Source of the DNA: Daphnia pulex
Lineage: Eukaryota > Arthropoda > Branchiopoda > Diplostraca > Daphniidae
Length of the DNA: 64,000 nt
Assembly (NCBI RefSeq): GCF_021134715.1
Contig: NC_060025.1
Coordinates: 9,176,001 to 9,240,000, forward strand
Direction: 5' to 3'
The notes under the pieces are model-generated. The model did not search any database. It was not told the origin of the DNA and saw only the letters and a program-made list of their open reading frames with translations. Shown here piece after piece: positions 22,101 through 36,418 of this stretch. A program made the position numbers and the translations under genes. The first letter of the stretch is position 1. Each line of letters starts with the position of its first letter.

Positions 22101-25100
22101 GATATCGTTGGCGGTAGCTTTAGTTTGTTCCAGAGAATCTACCAGCTGTGAATCGGCCAGGAAAGCTCCTTGAGCTTTAGAAAGTCGAAGTAGGAGATCA
22201 TCTTCAAGAGCTTTCAAAGCGATTTTAAAGTCATTTTCTTGTTTGACCAATTCAGCTCGTGAATTCTCCAAGTCTGGCCTTTCTGCCCGCACAACTTCAG
22301 CTAAAAGTTGTTCCTCTAGTCCGTCACGAGTGACGGTAAAGTTTAACAGAGTAGCCTGAGCTTGTAATTCAGGTCGAAAATGTGGGTTGGCCAATTTGGA
22401 GTGAATAATCAACCGGAAATCGGGATGCAAATCCACTTCCTTGCCGTCGATTTTAATGGCTTTTCCTTTCTTGACAAACTGCCGGCTCATCAGTGGATCC
22501 AGCGACGAATCCAGCTCTTCGTTTACATTTTCAATGAGGAGCACTCGGCCTTCCCGTAAGCAGCGCTCCAACATCTCGTGAAAACCTTTGAGCCCCAATG
22601 AAGTGATCTGCAGACGATCTCCATAATGTCCTTTGATCCACTTCAATCCTTGCAACTGAGGGTCAATCAATAGCGGCCAACGCTCGCAAGTTGTTAGAAT
22701 TCCGGCGTTTTCAATCGACATCCGGTCGGCCGGAAGTCCTTGATTGTTCCACGTAGCTATTTGCGCTGCATCGGCTAGAAGATTGACAGGATCGAAGCTC
22801 TCGGACAACAGGACTGGCTTGGTGGCAAGTCCGTTAAGGAAAGGAATCCACGCCTTAGAGAGCAGATGAGTTCGGTAACGTTTTGGGAAGATTCCGGCGT
22901 AAGATACGAAAGCTGTGGTAAGCAAAACATCGCCAGCCATCGTCAGTTCATTGCGACGAAGGAATTCAACGGCCTGGAACCAGCGAATTTTCTCAGATGC
23001 CAGTCCGTGAATCAGTCGATTGGCTTGGACTAGTGTCCGATTGGTGTGTTCCGCCTCTTCTTGGCATTCTCTCTTTTCAGCGTTGGCTCTCTCGAATTCC
23101 GCCGTCAATTGCTCCAGAGTGGCTTCCAGAGTTCTGACTTTGGATTTAATGGCGGCTTCTTTTTCTTGGGCTGCAACTAATTCGGCGTCGGCCGCTTCCA
23201 GCGCACGACGTTTGGGTTCAACGTTGCAGTAAACCTCGTAGAAGAGGATGATGTTGATGACCCACGAGCACAAGCCGGCAGCAGCCGATGATTTTGACGA
23301 GATGAATTCAGGATCGAACTCGGGATTATCCAGATAAGGATGGATTGCACGAATAACATCCGGATGGATGTGCTCTTTGTCGTAATTGATCAGCGAATCC
23401 AAAAATTGATCGACTCTTCCCATCATTATCTTTGATGACCTCCATGATCGATCCTTTGGGATTTTACCTAACAAGTAGAAGACAAATGAATACACATAAG
23501 TGCGCATCAATTTATATATTTACCTTGCGGGGATAAAAGGACTAGAACGGCGGCTGTCACGTTTGTTACGGCAAGCGGAGGTGAGCTGAATGACTTGAGC
23601 TCAGTCAGATTGGCTTTATTGAGGGTGTTGAGGGCTTCCTGGGCGGCAACTAAAGCTGGTTCGGCTCTAACCAAATCTTCTTCGCACTCACGCTGCCTTT
23701 GAGCTACTTCAATGGCCATTGCGGCCACACGCTTCTCTTCGGCATCGGCCAACAACTTCTCCTTACTGACTTTTTCAGTTTCGATACGCACCACGTTGAT
23801 TAAACGGTCAGCTTCTTCAGTTTTCTTGAGCAATTCAACTTCCTGGACGGCCAAAACTTCCTTCAAATCGTCCACTTGTAATGCAGCTACCCGCAATCGA
23901 TCCAGGCCGTTCTCCAGTCGCCCAATTTTAGCCTGGAGCAAAGAGGTCTGTCGTTCGAGAAGTCGAACAAAAAGCTGCAACTGTTCCAAAAATGATTTCG
24001 GAGTCGTGTATGCGTAACGGCCCTCTGTTTGCAGCATAGAGCGACAAGTGTCACTGACGCTCGAGTGAACATAGGCCATGAACTGCGAAGCGGAATCGAC
24101 GAATCCATCCGGTAGCTAACAAACAAGACAGGGAATATTAAATGGGAATATTATTTCCGAAATAACCGAACGCTTAACAGAACACTTACCGGAACAGTGA
24201 TGTTGGACAGATATTTGTATGAGACGGAAAGTAGAGCTTCGTGAGGCCACGGTAAGAAGCAATCGATGGCCATACTAGCCAATAGCGCAGGAAAGCGTTG
24301 CGTCCGTAATCGCAGAGTCGAACCGACAGGTGAACAGCACAGGATGATGTGCAAATGACGTCTCACTTGTTCTAAGAAGAAACGCCAGCACAAATCACGG
24401 GAATCCATCAAGCCCAGTGCTTTGACTTCATTGCGCACGGCCTGAACGTAGAAAACAAGTTAAATGATGAAGAACTGAAAATAAAATGAAATTTCTAACC
24501 TGAACGACATTGTCGATTTCATCGTCGTTGAAGAGTCCCGGAATCTCTCCAGCTGCCAAAAAATCATGAATTGGACCGAGCAGGGTCTCGTCGACTAGCT
24601 GGGCATCCGTGACTAGCAGCACAGTCGGTAGTTTCTTCAGTCCAGCTTTGAGGCAGAGAGCGGATAAATCAGTCCGCAATTCCGGAATGCCATAACCCGG
24701 TCGGATTTGCAGTTGAGTCACATCGTATCCGGCGACGGAAGCTGCTAACCTAGCTAAACTCTGTTTGCCGCTTCCGCCGACGCCGACCAAAAGGGCGTGT
24801 CCCCTCGGCAGCTCTAGGATTCGATTGATCCTGCAAACGTGCGAGATGGCATCTTCAAAGAGGACGAGCTCCATGGCGGGATTGAGTTCGTTATAGGCCG
24901 CCAGCGCCTGATGAAGAATGCCGTTGAGTGAAGTGTATCCTTCCGCCTCGCCGTATTTAGCGTCGCCCAGTCCGCGTGAAAAGTGGCAAAACAGTAAAGG
25001 TGTCCGCATGACACTGGCTTCGTCCACATCGGCCAGCGCGGCACAGCAAGACTCGAGCGCTTGATCCGACGCCGACTGTCGATCGAAGCATTTCTTGACC

Positions 25101-28100
25101 GTATCGACCAAGGCTTTTTTGAACATGTCGGCATCCTTGTCGTCGTTGAGTCGATCACCGTAGACGCGGTGAGCTTCGTGCGCCCACAGCCGGACCAGCG
25201 ACAAACTGGTCTGGACGGTTTCCGGTGTGCTAAGGAGTAATCCTTTAAAGAGAGCAGATAGATCGCGCAAGTTGAATCCGTAGAGGAACTTGCTGGCTGT
25301 CGCTTGGAAAATCAAACAAAGTCGTTGGTGGAGCGTCATGGAGGCCACCACCAAAGCCGGGACAAGATTGAGTAGATTGGGGGCGAACCGCTGCACCGGA
25401 TTGCCGAAATGACGCTGGAGCCACGAACCAAACATCAATTCCTGGGTTTCGTTGCTCGGAGTGCTGACGGCGAATGTGATGAAGTGACGATGAAGGCGGG
25501 AGTCGATGGTGAAAGTTCCAGCGGTGGGATTCATGCAGGCAATATACTGGACGTTTTTGATTTCTTTGGGTACCAGCTTGATTCGATCATACCTTTAAAA
25601 GCAAAATTAAAATTGAATGTTAGAAAATGTTATTTTGAGACCACGAAATTTACCAATGGCCGTAGCTAAGATGCTGTCGCAGTAGAGTGTGCGCCTGGGC
25701 AGTGCCGTAAATATCCATATGAGGTGCGTTGAAATCGTCTAAAAAGTAAATGATGTGCTTGGTTCCCGGGGGTCCGTAGCTTCTTCCGGCCTTCTTTTCC
25801 AGGGAATTTTCTAGTACACCTTGCAGCATCTCTGACGTCATGTAGTAGTGCATAGGTACGGCACGAGTGATGTATTCTTCAGAGAGGGAACCCAGGGCCT
25901 CTTCCACTAAGGCCGTTTTACCGCTGCCCGAAGCTCCAACCAGTAAAATCGGTTGGCCAGCTCGCATCAACAAATCGAGGAAATAGCGAAGGCAAGTGGA
26001 CTGGGCAGTTGGAACCAAAGTCGTGTAAATAGGCAGGTCGGGATCAGGATCAAATTTAGGGACTCGCTCAGTCCAGGGAACCAACGTTTGCAATTCCGTG
26101 TCGATACAGAAATCGAACACGGTCGGGCACCCGAATGCCACGGGGAATCGAACGGCTTTGAATTCGCTAACCCACCAAGTGCTGAAATCCGCTCGCTGGT
26201 TGCAATTGAGGTCACCGGGTAGAGCGGATCCGAAAGCCCAAACGCACGCAAAGACGAAATAAAGTTCAAACAGTTCACGAGGATTTTCTGATGTCATGAT
26301 GGCTGGTGTAAGTAAGCAATCCAGCAAGCGACAGAGCATTTGCAAATGGCAGATTTCCGGAATGGGAAGGATGGTCTTGAAACGTGTGCGGATGACTTCC
26401 AGGCAACTGGGAATATACTTGTCCATCAGGATTGTCAAGTACTGTCGTTCGCCCTGGTGGAGAGTACCGCCAGGTAAGTCGATATCCTCCAAAGGACCTG
26501 GTTCTTCATCAGTGCCCGAACCTTCAGTCCTCGATTCGATCCAACTGGTGATGTAAGGAGTCCATCCGAGGTCTTGCACGTTCAAATGGACAATGCCAGC
26601 TCGGGAAACAGATGAAGGGGTAGCACATTTCAGATGTGAAATTTCAAATAACAACCGCATTTGAGGCGTCAATGCAATACGCTCGTTGCTGGCTAGTGTC
26701 AGGATTTTATTGTCGTCCATCAATGTGTTGAGCGACTCGATCCATCTAAATAGAATTGCTACAGCTATCAAAATTTACATAATAAGAGAAATAATAGTAC
26801 CCAGGATCGATGTCACCATCGAGGACAATCCATTTAGGTCCCGCGTTTGGTTTGTTGGCGCTTTGAGCGGCCTGTTCTCGAAGGATCGATGACAACAAAC
26901 CGTCCCTCCATTCTCTTGTGGTTGGATTAACGAAGCCAAAAAGCTCGTCGGATGTCACAGCCTGTAAACGAAACAAATTCGTGAAAATCAAATCAGAAAT
27001 TTGGTACAATTAATTCGAATTTTACCTTTGGATCAATGTCCACACAGACGGGTCGCAATCTCATCAAGGCGTACGTTCGTAAAAGGGTCCGCCAGACTTG
27101 CGTTTTCCCCGTACCTGCTCGACCGAGCACGAAAACTGAATGTCGAACTTGAAGAAGTTCGTGTAACTGGACAACTCGAGTCACAAAAATATCCTCTGGC
27201 TGCAACTTTAAATCTAGAGCAGCTTGCCGAATAGTTCTTTCCATCGTAGCATCAGAGATGCGATTGAGTTCAACCGATGGGAAAAGATCACCCAACAAAG
27301 CCAAAAATACAGGAACATCGTCAGAAACCAAACGCGGCAAATTGGCATCGCGAAGAGCACCTGACAACATACAAATATTTTAAGTATAAAGGCGATAACA
27401 AGTGGAAGTAATTTATCGTTTACCTAATAATAGCTGCTCTTCGCTCAGATTGTGAATGGAATTGTTTCGTTTGGAAGTACCAGCCAGTACTAGCACAGAC
27501 TTGATAGCTCGTAATCCCCAATCGTAATGATCCTGTTTGGATAGCAGACGGCAGCACAGGGAGTAGTAGAGGGTGACCAACTTGCGGGCCAGAGTTCGGG
27601 CTTCCAGGAAACCCTCGGCGACCAACATGATTTCGCAAATAAGATCGGAATCAGGGACGATCATGGCGCATGGTCGGAAGAGTGATTTCAAGTTCTCTGG
27701 GAGCTCTGTTCTTCCTGCGTAGCCAGGATTCATAGTGACGAACATACCGACCTATTGTATTTTAAAAGGAATTGTATCAGTTGAAGTTCTAAATTGTCTG
27801 CATCTATTAACGACTTACTGTAGGCTGAAGTTGAATCTCTTCTTCCATCATAAAGAAGCGCTCTCGATGCTGACGTAGAGCGTCCAAGATGGAACGAATT
27901 TGGACAGCGACGACTGAGAGGACTTCAACCGAGATACGATTGAACTCGTCAAAACATCCCCACGCGCCCGTCTGGGCTAATCCTTTGTAAATGTTGCCGC
28001 ACGTTTTGTAATCCATTTGTTCTGAACAATTGAAGACATAGACCAACATGCCCAGAGCTCGACCCAGATCTTTGGTCGTTTCCGTTTTACCGGTACCAGC

Positions 28101-31100
28101 CGGGCCGGCCGGTGCACCTCCCATAGTGAGATGCAAGCTCTGTGTCAGCGTGATGTAACAACGATCCGTCAAAGGTGTCACTACAAGACGTGGAGTGTTG
28201 CCGAGATATTCGTACCTACAATTCACAGGGTTAGATGGCTATAATTTAATTAATAAATATTGAAGTTTAAAAATACCAATAACGAAATTGGGCATCGCAA
28301 ATGTTAACGAAACAATCCTTTTCCGTATAATTCCATCTGTTGGGCACCAAAATATTTGTTGACACATTAACGAATAACTGGAATGAAATTTGTACCTGTG
28401 ACGAAGCTGAGATTGCCATGCAAAAGCCTGGCTGCTTTCCACTTTATGCTGGACCAGTCGAGCGACAACGTCTCGTGAGTGAACGTCAATCGTGCACAGG
28501 GTCATAACTTTCTGCCTGTCGTTTGGACTGAGGTCACCTCCAAGTAGTCCAACAAGCGAATTCAATTGGACAATCTTCAAGAATAAATTATTAGCACATG
28601 AAAAACAAGTTTTACTTTTCCAAATAAAAATACCTGTTTTCTATGCAGATCCTTCATAGAATTTTCATAACCTTCTTCCAGCCTTTGGAAAGCTGCGCTG
28701 ACTTCAGCGTTCCATGCAATTTGAGACGCCGTCAAAGTCACTTGGGCTGGGAAATCCCAAATCCACGTGTCTTTAGTTTTTTCTTCCAGAATGGCCACAG
28801 CGTCTTGAAGTAAAAGACGCAAAGAGACTCGCATGGAATCGGCCAGCGCATTCAACCAGCCCTCCACTTGGCCGACGCACTGGATAGGTTTACACAGAGG
28901 AACATATTCTCCGTCTTTAGACCAAAGCCCCACCGCTTGATAAGGTCCTGCCGAGTAAAAAGGATCGGTTAATATTGATCTAGAACACCTGCAAATTTTA
29001 GTCTTACCATCTTTTTGGGTAGTTGTGATGGGTTCCAATTTGATGCGCGCCAAAGCGTCAAATAATTTCGTCAAATGCCTTTGAATCAACTGCGGACTAT
29101 TGCCGTTGGAAAGAATGTCGAGTAAATCGGCTGTAGAGACGAAATAAAAGCGCGGAAAGTCGACACGTTTCGATTCCAGGTATTGGGCAAGTGCTTTCTC
29201 GCAGAGCTGCAACTGGGAATCGATGCGGTGCAAGTCGTCGAGGACGTTGGGACGTGTGGCCACGCTAATGACGTTGGGTTTCAGTAGTAAGTGGCCGAGA
29301 AGTTCTTTGAAATTGGCGTTGGTCTCGTCAAAACGATTAGAGTCTTCGGGTAGTTGTTGACGAATATCGTCCGTGCCAGAACCGGCAAAAATGGACTCTA
29401 AATGGGACCAGGAACGCTGGACTTCACACCACAATGCCAGCACTTGATCTGCAAGTCCCAAGCGACGCTGCCAGTCCAAGACATCGGTCATCAAATGGGC
29501 AACGTACTTGGAACTGGCCAAAGTTTGCAATTGGACCTAAACAAAAGAATTGGTTGGTTATAACATCCGCATGGAGGTGGTAGACGGTTATCACCTGATT
29601 ATCTTCCAGAGTTGCGATGAGCTCATCTGATGCTTTCAGCAAAGTCAATCCCGTTCGAGCGTGTTCTTCTTTGCCCAACTCCAGAGTGGCCCAAGTAGCT
29701 TCCAACTCTCGCAGCGTTTTCTCCATTGACACTTCACGCACGGCCCGGTCAACTACCGATCGCACTTCATCTTCGTAACGGTGAAGATCCAAGGCCAGCA
29801 AATCTGCAAGTGTAGTATCGATACCAGTCACCAGGCTGACAGTAAAATTGTCTCTAAAACACAAATAAAAGTCCATAAATTATCTGATAGTAGTACTATA
29901 ATTTAAAGCCAAACTCACCTGAGGAATGTTTTGCGTTTAGTGGCTTCAATGAGTTGAGTCCAATGTCGTTCACGTACAGCAGGATTTTGCAATTCAGAAA
30001 TAGCCTAAACAAACACATTGATCGTGAGACACTAATACAACGAATTAGATTTTTTTTTAAATAAACCTTGAGTGAAGTCAAGAGATCTCTGACGGAAGCA
30101 TCGAGTCCAATATAAGCGTCCCATGCTCTCATCTCCTTGTCGAGACCGCGGATATTTTTAGCAAAATGTTTACATTCAATTTCCATTCGCTCGACATCGA
30201 TTTCCTTCCAGTGCGTCGTCTTCCAGTTGTCAACACTTGATCTGATAACGTACGAGTAGTCCCACAACTGCTTGATCATAATCGTCTCGCGTCGGCAGTT
30301 CTTCAAGCCTCGAAACTCGGAGACGGGAACTTCAAACAGAGCGGCCCAGTTGGATAATTCTTCTAAATATTTCTCCATGGCGCAGATACGGTGATGGATA
30401 TGGTCGAGGGTCTTGTAAGGATCCTCACAATTGAACCGGAAAAAGTCTTGACGATGGAATTCGTCTCTAAATTGAAGTTGCCTCAACTCGAATGAGCCCA
30501 ACTTCTTGCGAACTGCTGCGATCTCGTTGGCTTGCAGCGATGCGACTTGTTGTTTGGCTACATGAGCAGATTCTTTGATGTCTTCCCACCTTTCAGGAAG
30601 ATGTTTCAGTTTGAGAAGGATCTCTTCGGATAATTCATTCTCCGATTCCCTCAATAGTGTAGCCGCCTGAGAATAATCAGCAAATTAATCATTACATTGA
30701 ATCATTTTAAAAGTTAACATGATTAATTAATCCCACCTCTTGCAGTGGAGCAAAGAGAGCATCGGTGCCCGACTGTCTGGAACGTACTTCCGCCAAATGA
30801 CCCATCATGCGGAGGAGAGCCTCGCGTCCATTGTGAGAGTCTCCGTTCTCATTTTCACCTGTGCGCCAGACCAAACCTTCTTCGGCTTCTTGCAAGAATG
30901 TCTCGAGATCGCACACACTGTCCATGACGTAATTGGTAACGTGTTCCAGTAAGAGCACTCGCCATGATCGCATTATGTTTTTGATGCTCTACAAAATAAA
31001 AGCAGTTGTGAAAATGTTGCGTTGATTTAATTCAATTGAATAATACCTGAAGGGCCGGTTTGACGTTGAGTTTCAGTTTACAACTTTTTCCAACCTTCTC

Positions 31101-34100
31101 CAATTCTTTGATGCAATCGGAGGTGGTGACTTTCCATTCCGTAAGTTGGACCAGTTGCTGTCTAAAGTGCGGCAGGGTGGCTGGATTTGCAGGGGCGTTG
31201 TCATGTACGTATTCGCCCAGCAGACAGGTGTGATGCAAAAAGTTGTGCAAATAAATATTGGGGTCCGTGTTCCAAAGGAATGAATACTGCTCCAGCGATT
31301 GAACAGATTCGGAAACTCCAGTTACGGCGTTTGAGACGGTGGCGTTCAAGTCTTGTTGGAGCGTCATAACTTGCGTGTTATTGTCGACGCTGTGCGGGAA
31401 TTGAACTTCTTTGCTGAGGGGTACCATTGAACTGGCCACTTTGGTGACACCCGTCATTAAAACGGCGAATTGCTGCATGATGCCTCCTGAGCCCACTTGG
31501 GCTTCCGTCCCGTTATTGATTGGTGTCGTTAGCGGCGGCTGGAAGCTGATACCTTCCGTTGTTATATTCAACTGTAGCTCGTATAAATTGCCTTTATTAG
31601 TCATTTCGATAAAGTGCTGGTACGTGTTGGTGATTGCTTTGAGTAAACCTGGAAAATATTACGAAAGGTTAAGTGTCAAATTTATCAGGAACCAATGTAA
31701 CAGTGGATAAGGATTGGTCTGGAGTGAAAAACGACGTTTTCTTTTCTAACCTTCGAGAATGATTCCGTCAATCATCTCCAAATACGTGACCCAATCTGAT
31801 GCTGGTAAGTCTGGCATCATTTGCTGGGCTTCTCCGACAATCAATCCAATCTTCTTGGAGATGGCAGCGTATTCGCTGTATTTCTTGTTGAATAATTCAA
31901 CCAACTGTTCGCCAGACGGTAGCTATTTTTGCGGGGGGAAACAGATTGGTGAGAATTTCGATACCTAGCTTAGAAGTTAGAACATAAAAAAGAAAAAAAA
32001 GGGTAATTCATACCATTCCTTCTTGGAACTCGACGATGGGAGCCTTGGACCATCCATTCGCGATAGACTGGACGGTTTCGGCAGTCGACGAAAACTTCTT
32101 CATGGCTTGATGCAGTCGCAGTGTCGTCTCGGCCATCACGCGAAGCTCATCCTTCACCGTGGTATCTTGACTGCCCCACGTCCATGTCGAATTCTGGCAC
32201 TTTGCAACAATTTCAGCCTTGATGGTCAATAGGCGTGGCTCGAGTAGACAGCGGGTGGATGGAGTCAGGGAAGCCTCGGTATTGCTGCAGCAACTGACGA
32301 TGATATCTACCAACTTCATCTTGATCTTGAGTGAACCGTAAATGGCCGTCCAGGATTCCCAGCTGGGCGGAACGGTGGAGCAATCCAAAATCTGCTGCAG
32401 CTGGCGGCACTCGGTAACCATTCGGGCCATGGCGTTTTCTGCTCCGCTCTGTACCCGCCCGTTTCCTGCCTCGGCGACGGTTAAAAGCGGACGATGAATA
32501 GCGATACGATTCATCCGGGCCGTCCACAATTCCAGGTGTTGATTCATCTTAACGTGGACAGCGTCTTCCAAGTGTTTGTGTTTTTCCTCCAGGGTTTTCA
32601 TACCGACCACATCGCTTTCAATTCCAAGACTGTTACAAGCGGCCAAATGACCACGGGCCCGCCTGCTGATTTGCTGAATTTGTCGGACGGAACTGACCAA
32701 ATCCAGGGACTCGACGGCATTCGGTAGGCTCTTGAGGTAATCGGAACAGGTAGATATTTCTTGTAGGGCCAAGGTCACTAGACGAGGATAACTTTCGCGG
32801 ACTTTCTGCATCATGGCCGGCCTGTCGAGGAAACTGCCCAGCAGTTGAATGACTCGGTAAGCATTCAAAGGTGTCGTGGCATCAGTGAGGGCGTTACTGA
32901 CAATCGAAATCATTTTCTCTTCTAGACCAACGACTGAATGTTGAAAATCGACGGCTACGGTTTCGAATTGATGGTTGTCCGGGTCCATACAGTCGCCAAA
33001 CTGACCGCTGACAACTGGTGCTTTAATATCGCAAAATTGGTTGCAGATATTTTGCACCTGAGCGGTTAAACTCCGTCCACCCATGGCGCTCAATTCGACT
33101 CGGCTCAGTCGTGAGAATTCTTGAATCAATTGGAAGATTTTGACGATGGTCACCAATCGTTTCTCGAAGATGGTCACTTTTTCAAAGACGATCTGCGTGG
33201 GCGGATTCCAAAGTTCTTTCGCTTCCGATCGACTCAGCGTTAAAGTGCAGCGTTTGGCTTCACGGAGACGTGTAGTCAGGCTGGGGATATTTTCACGTTC
33301 TTCATTATAAAACTGGCGAAAATGACCGAAAATGGTTCGGGCAGCCGCAGTCTTTTCCATGGCTTCTTCAATCTCCCAGGTGAAGATGGAACGTGAGTCG
33401 AGAAAGACCCGACATCGGTCAATCAAAGCATTTCCTACTTGTCGGATTAGATTGGCTAATTTGATTGGCTGGCGGAAATAAGCGCAAGTGCACCAGACGA
33501 GTGAGGCCGTGTGGAGCAAAACTCGTAGCGGTTGGGCCATTTCAGTCACATCAGCCGCTTCCAGGTTTTCCAGTGGTTTGATGATGGGTTTGAGGTGAAG
33601 CGAGATCTCTTGAGCTTCAGCCAGAGCGGCAATCAACCTGCGCAAAAGCATTTTGAAAGTGGCAGATTGAGCACTGCCGATTTCTTCTAGCGTAGCGGCC
33701 ATTTGACGGACGACTCCTTCTTTCAATTGCTCGAAAATATTTTCCAAATCTTGGCTGCGGTTGCGCCAGTACATCACTTCGTCATTGAGAGACGCTCGCT
33801 CGCTAATACCACGCTCTTCGGCCTCTAGTAAAGGTGTTAGCTGAGTGGTCCACTGCTGGACGCAGCTTTCCATTTCCATTCGACTTGGTAGCTCGGTCCT
33901 GTATAAAACGATGCTTAATATTCAATCAACAATGGTTGTTGTTTACTTATTTTACCTAGCTGCACCTGTCCAGGGCCAATACAAAACCGTTTTGCCATCA
34001 AGAAGACCTCGAGCTCGATTGACAGTTCCGCGAATATTTCTAGCCTGGCGTTCCAATTCCATCGATACGGCAGGTGGCCATGGCAACTGCAAACTCTGAT

Positions 34101-34656
34101 TATCCTTTCGTCCTTTAGATGTTTGATCTAACACGGGCGCCACCACCTAAAAACAAATTTACATAAGTTGAGGCATTTAGAGAAATACTAACTATTTATA
34201 ACGTACGTCATCCAGAAAGGTGAGAACTTGCTCCAGCGGATGCGGAGCCAAATCGCCGAACAATAAGGAACTGCGTGGATCCTCGCGGTTAACTGGCTCG
34301 GGTCGTTTCTTCAGGAAATAAAGCGATTTCATACGAGCAGCCGAGCTCCCGCCTCCAGTTGTAAGAGTCACAGCCGGATGTTGCGGGCTGTTGAGTGGAG
34401 CATTGCTAACAGCCAAAATACCTGGTCCGCTCTGCGTAAAGATGAGGAGAGGAGGTTCGGCATTTTCGAGAAATTCTTGAATAATTTTGCGGTATTCTTC
34501 GACAGTCAACACTTTGATCCAACGATCGGCCTTCAAACGCAAAGATTTCTGAATGACGTGTGAGAGGAATTCGAGTCGAACATCTGTCGGCTGAGCTTGG
34601 GAAGATGCTGGTTCTCCGCCCAAGATGACGTTCACCCCTTCCGGTTTCGTCGCCAT
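19110..34656 (-). CDS. DNAH9/11/17: Axonemal outer-arm dynein beta-type heavy chain
   Basis: ATP-driven microtubule motor of motile cilia. Assembled 29 exons: 34207-34656, 33956-34146, 32014-33898, 31751-31922, 31047-31648, 30737-30988, 30067-30666, 29919-30004, 29595-29853, 29008-29536, 28634-28947, 28396-28574, 28277-28336, 27819-28215, 27424-27751, 27026-27360, 26801-26961, 25654-26745, 24500-25592, 24190-24441, 23524-24115, 21928-23467, 21578-21858, 21049-21518, 19998-20975, 19750-19923, 19540-19688, 19332-19464, 19110-19271. All phases agree, giving 4,571 aa. P-loops are GPAGTGKT (~1897, AAA1), GRAGTGKT (~2181, AAA2), GASGSGKT (~2537, AAA3) and GVGGSGKQ (~2901, AAA4). The stalk and microtubule-binding domain follow at ~3080-3480. 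The C-terminus ends ALLLQV. The N-terminus ([18 protein letters not shown]) and AAA segments ([13 protein letters not shown]) place it with DNAH9/11/17. No lesion was found. Confidence 0.93.
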
Positions 34657-35166
34657 CCTTCCACTAATTTCCAATAATTTTTCTTTCCGAATTGCCCATC
34701 AAGACTACTTATTAGTTATTACAAACCAACTCGGTGTTGTGAACTGACAGGGCTGCTGTTGGGTCGATTTCACCTCGGTGACGTTTTTTAACCGACACAT
34801 TTGGTCAATCGATTTCACATTTTTTTTTTTTTTTTTTTACATGTTACATTTCGTGTAAGGAATGCTTCAGGATAGAAGAAATCGCAATAAGACCAGCAAG
34901 AGGGACTGAAAAAAAAATCCGCAAAACATGAGTTATAAGTTCGACATAGCAATTGATTATGCGTTACCATGGCAACCGGTGCTCGATTCCCTAATAGCAC
35001 CTATACGTTCAAAATGCAACCATATTGATTGAAGATGATAATTCTGAAATATAAAAAAATATATATATTGATGTTAAATGAAAACAAAGGTATGTATTGA
35101 AGTGAATTCGTGTCAGTTGACAACTAGATAGAACAAATGTTTACCGGTTAGGTCGAAGCTAAAAAA
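34657..35166. other. Dynein 5' flank and BABAM2 3' flank
   Basis: About 510 bp containing a T17 run (~34823-34840) and AT-rich DNA. The dynein promoter is expected here, but I see no recognisable core element. A short frame at 34815-35000 is not convincing. Confidence 0.4.
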
Positions 35167-36418
35167 TTAAGCTGGTGTAACACTTTTCAGGGCTCTGTTG
35201 ACAAACAGTTTCAATTTTGAAGTAAGCGTTTTGTGGAGGTACTTGGAAAACTCAGCGGTGGAAGGTTTGTGTGCAAAGGAGAGCGTCTCAGTTTCTGTGT
35301 AGGGAATGGTTTCTTCTTTTGCGATTTTGACGGGACAGTCCATAGCAAAGAAAATGAATTTAGCCTCGTCATTCAATTCCAGGCGGGTTACGTAGCGAGC
35401 ATCATCTAACTTGAAGAGTAGGATAATATGGCTGTACAATTCCTCGTCGTAGAAGACAACGTTAGTTGGATAGAGACTGAGTAGGGTAGATACAGTATCA
35501 CGGCGTCTTTTATGGTTTTCTCTGACCTTTTTCAGAATTCGATACAATGATAAACTGAAATCGTTAAGGACGAGGGCGTCAATGTTTTGGCTGAACGAGG
35601 AAGTCGACTGTAATTGGTCCAGCAGTTGAGAGCCAAGGAGGCGTTCAAGGTAGGGAGAAATGACTAGTGAATGGGTTAGAATTTTTCCATCCATTCCCAA
35701 ACAAAACAGCAGACCAGCGTATACTAGAATGCTTCCAAGCCCTTTGACTACAGGGAGATCTTCATCATTTACATTCAGCTTGATCAAAAAGTTGAATTTT
35801 CTTTCTCGAGAGAGGTAACATGCTTCAATGTTTTCAACCAAGACACCTGCTGTCACCAAGGAGTGATAGGTTTCAGCTGCTTTTCCGAAGCCCAGAATTT
35901 GAGAAATCTAAATAACAACAAAAATTGGGTTATTACCGATTTAGACGTCACCTCAAATATGGTTATTTGTATCTTACTTGGTATTCTTTGTATATATGGA
36001 TCAACTGACTGATCAATTTCGCTAAACAATCAGGACTTTGCAAATCCCAGAACTGCATCATTTGACAGTAGGATTCTGGATCACAATTTATGTCATCGGC
36101 ACAAACAAAATCAGGTGGCTGGGCTGGATTCTTGGGATCAAAAAGGATTTCCCATTCAACAAATGTCCCAGAATAAGGAATTCGAAATGTAAAGTGTTGT
36201 CCAGTATAAGGCTTCACAAAATCATCTTCTGATGTAACTTTACTGAGTTCAAGTGGTCCACCAGGATATTCTTAAATTCAGAAACACACACAGTTTGATG
36301 ACATGGTAGTATTGCAAACTTTATCATCACACTTTGAATTATAAAACTCACCAAAAGCAAGGGCCGTTTCTACCAAGTCAGAAAAAAATGGATGTATTTT
36401 GTCTTCCATGTCGTCCAT
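35167..36418 (-). CDS. BABAM2: BRISC/BRCA1-A complex scaffold BABAM2 (BRE)
   Basis: Three exons (36352-36418, 35978-36270, 35167-35907) join in phase to 366 aa, close to the ~383 aa of human BRE. Family landmarks are the UEV-like repeats: an early FRIPYSGTFVEWEILFDPKN and PPDFV segment and the second half ending in a helical C-terminus. BABAM2 is a non-catalytic scaffold. With BABAM1, ABRAXAS1/2 and BRCC36 it forms the K63-specific deubiquitinase assemblies BRISC (cytoplasm) and BRCA1-A (nucleus, DNA damage). The start MDDMEDKIHPFFSDLVE is the first ATG after an AT-rich leader. It is on the same strand as its neighbours, 0.5 kb upstream of the dynein start. No defect was seen. Confidence 0.9.

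Noticed and set aside
32023-32232. Plus-strand frames across the dynein gene
   Set aside because: They are antisense shadows; the minus-strand exons join in phase over 13.7 kb of coding sequence.
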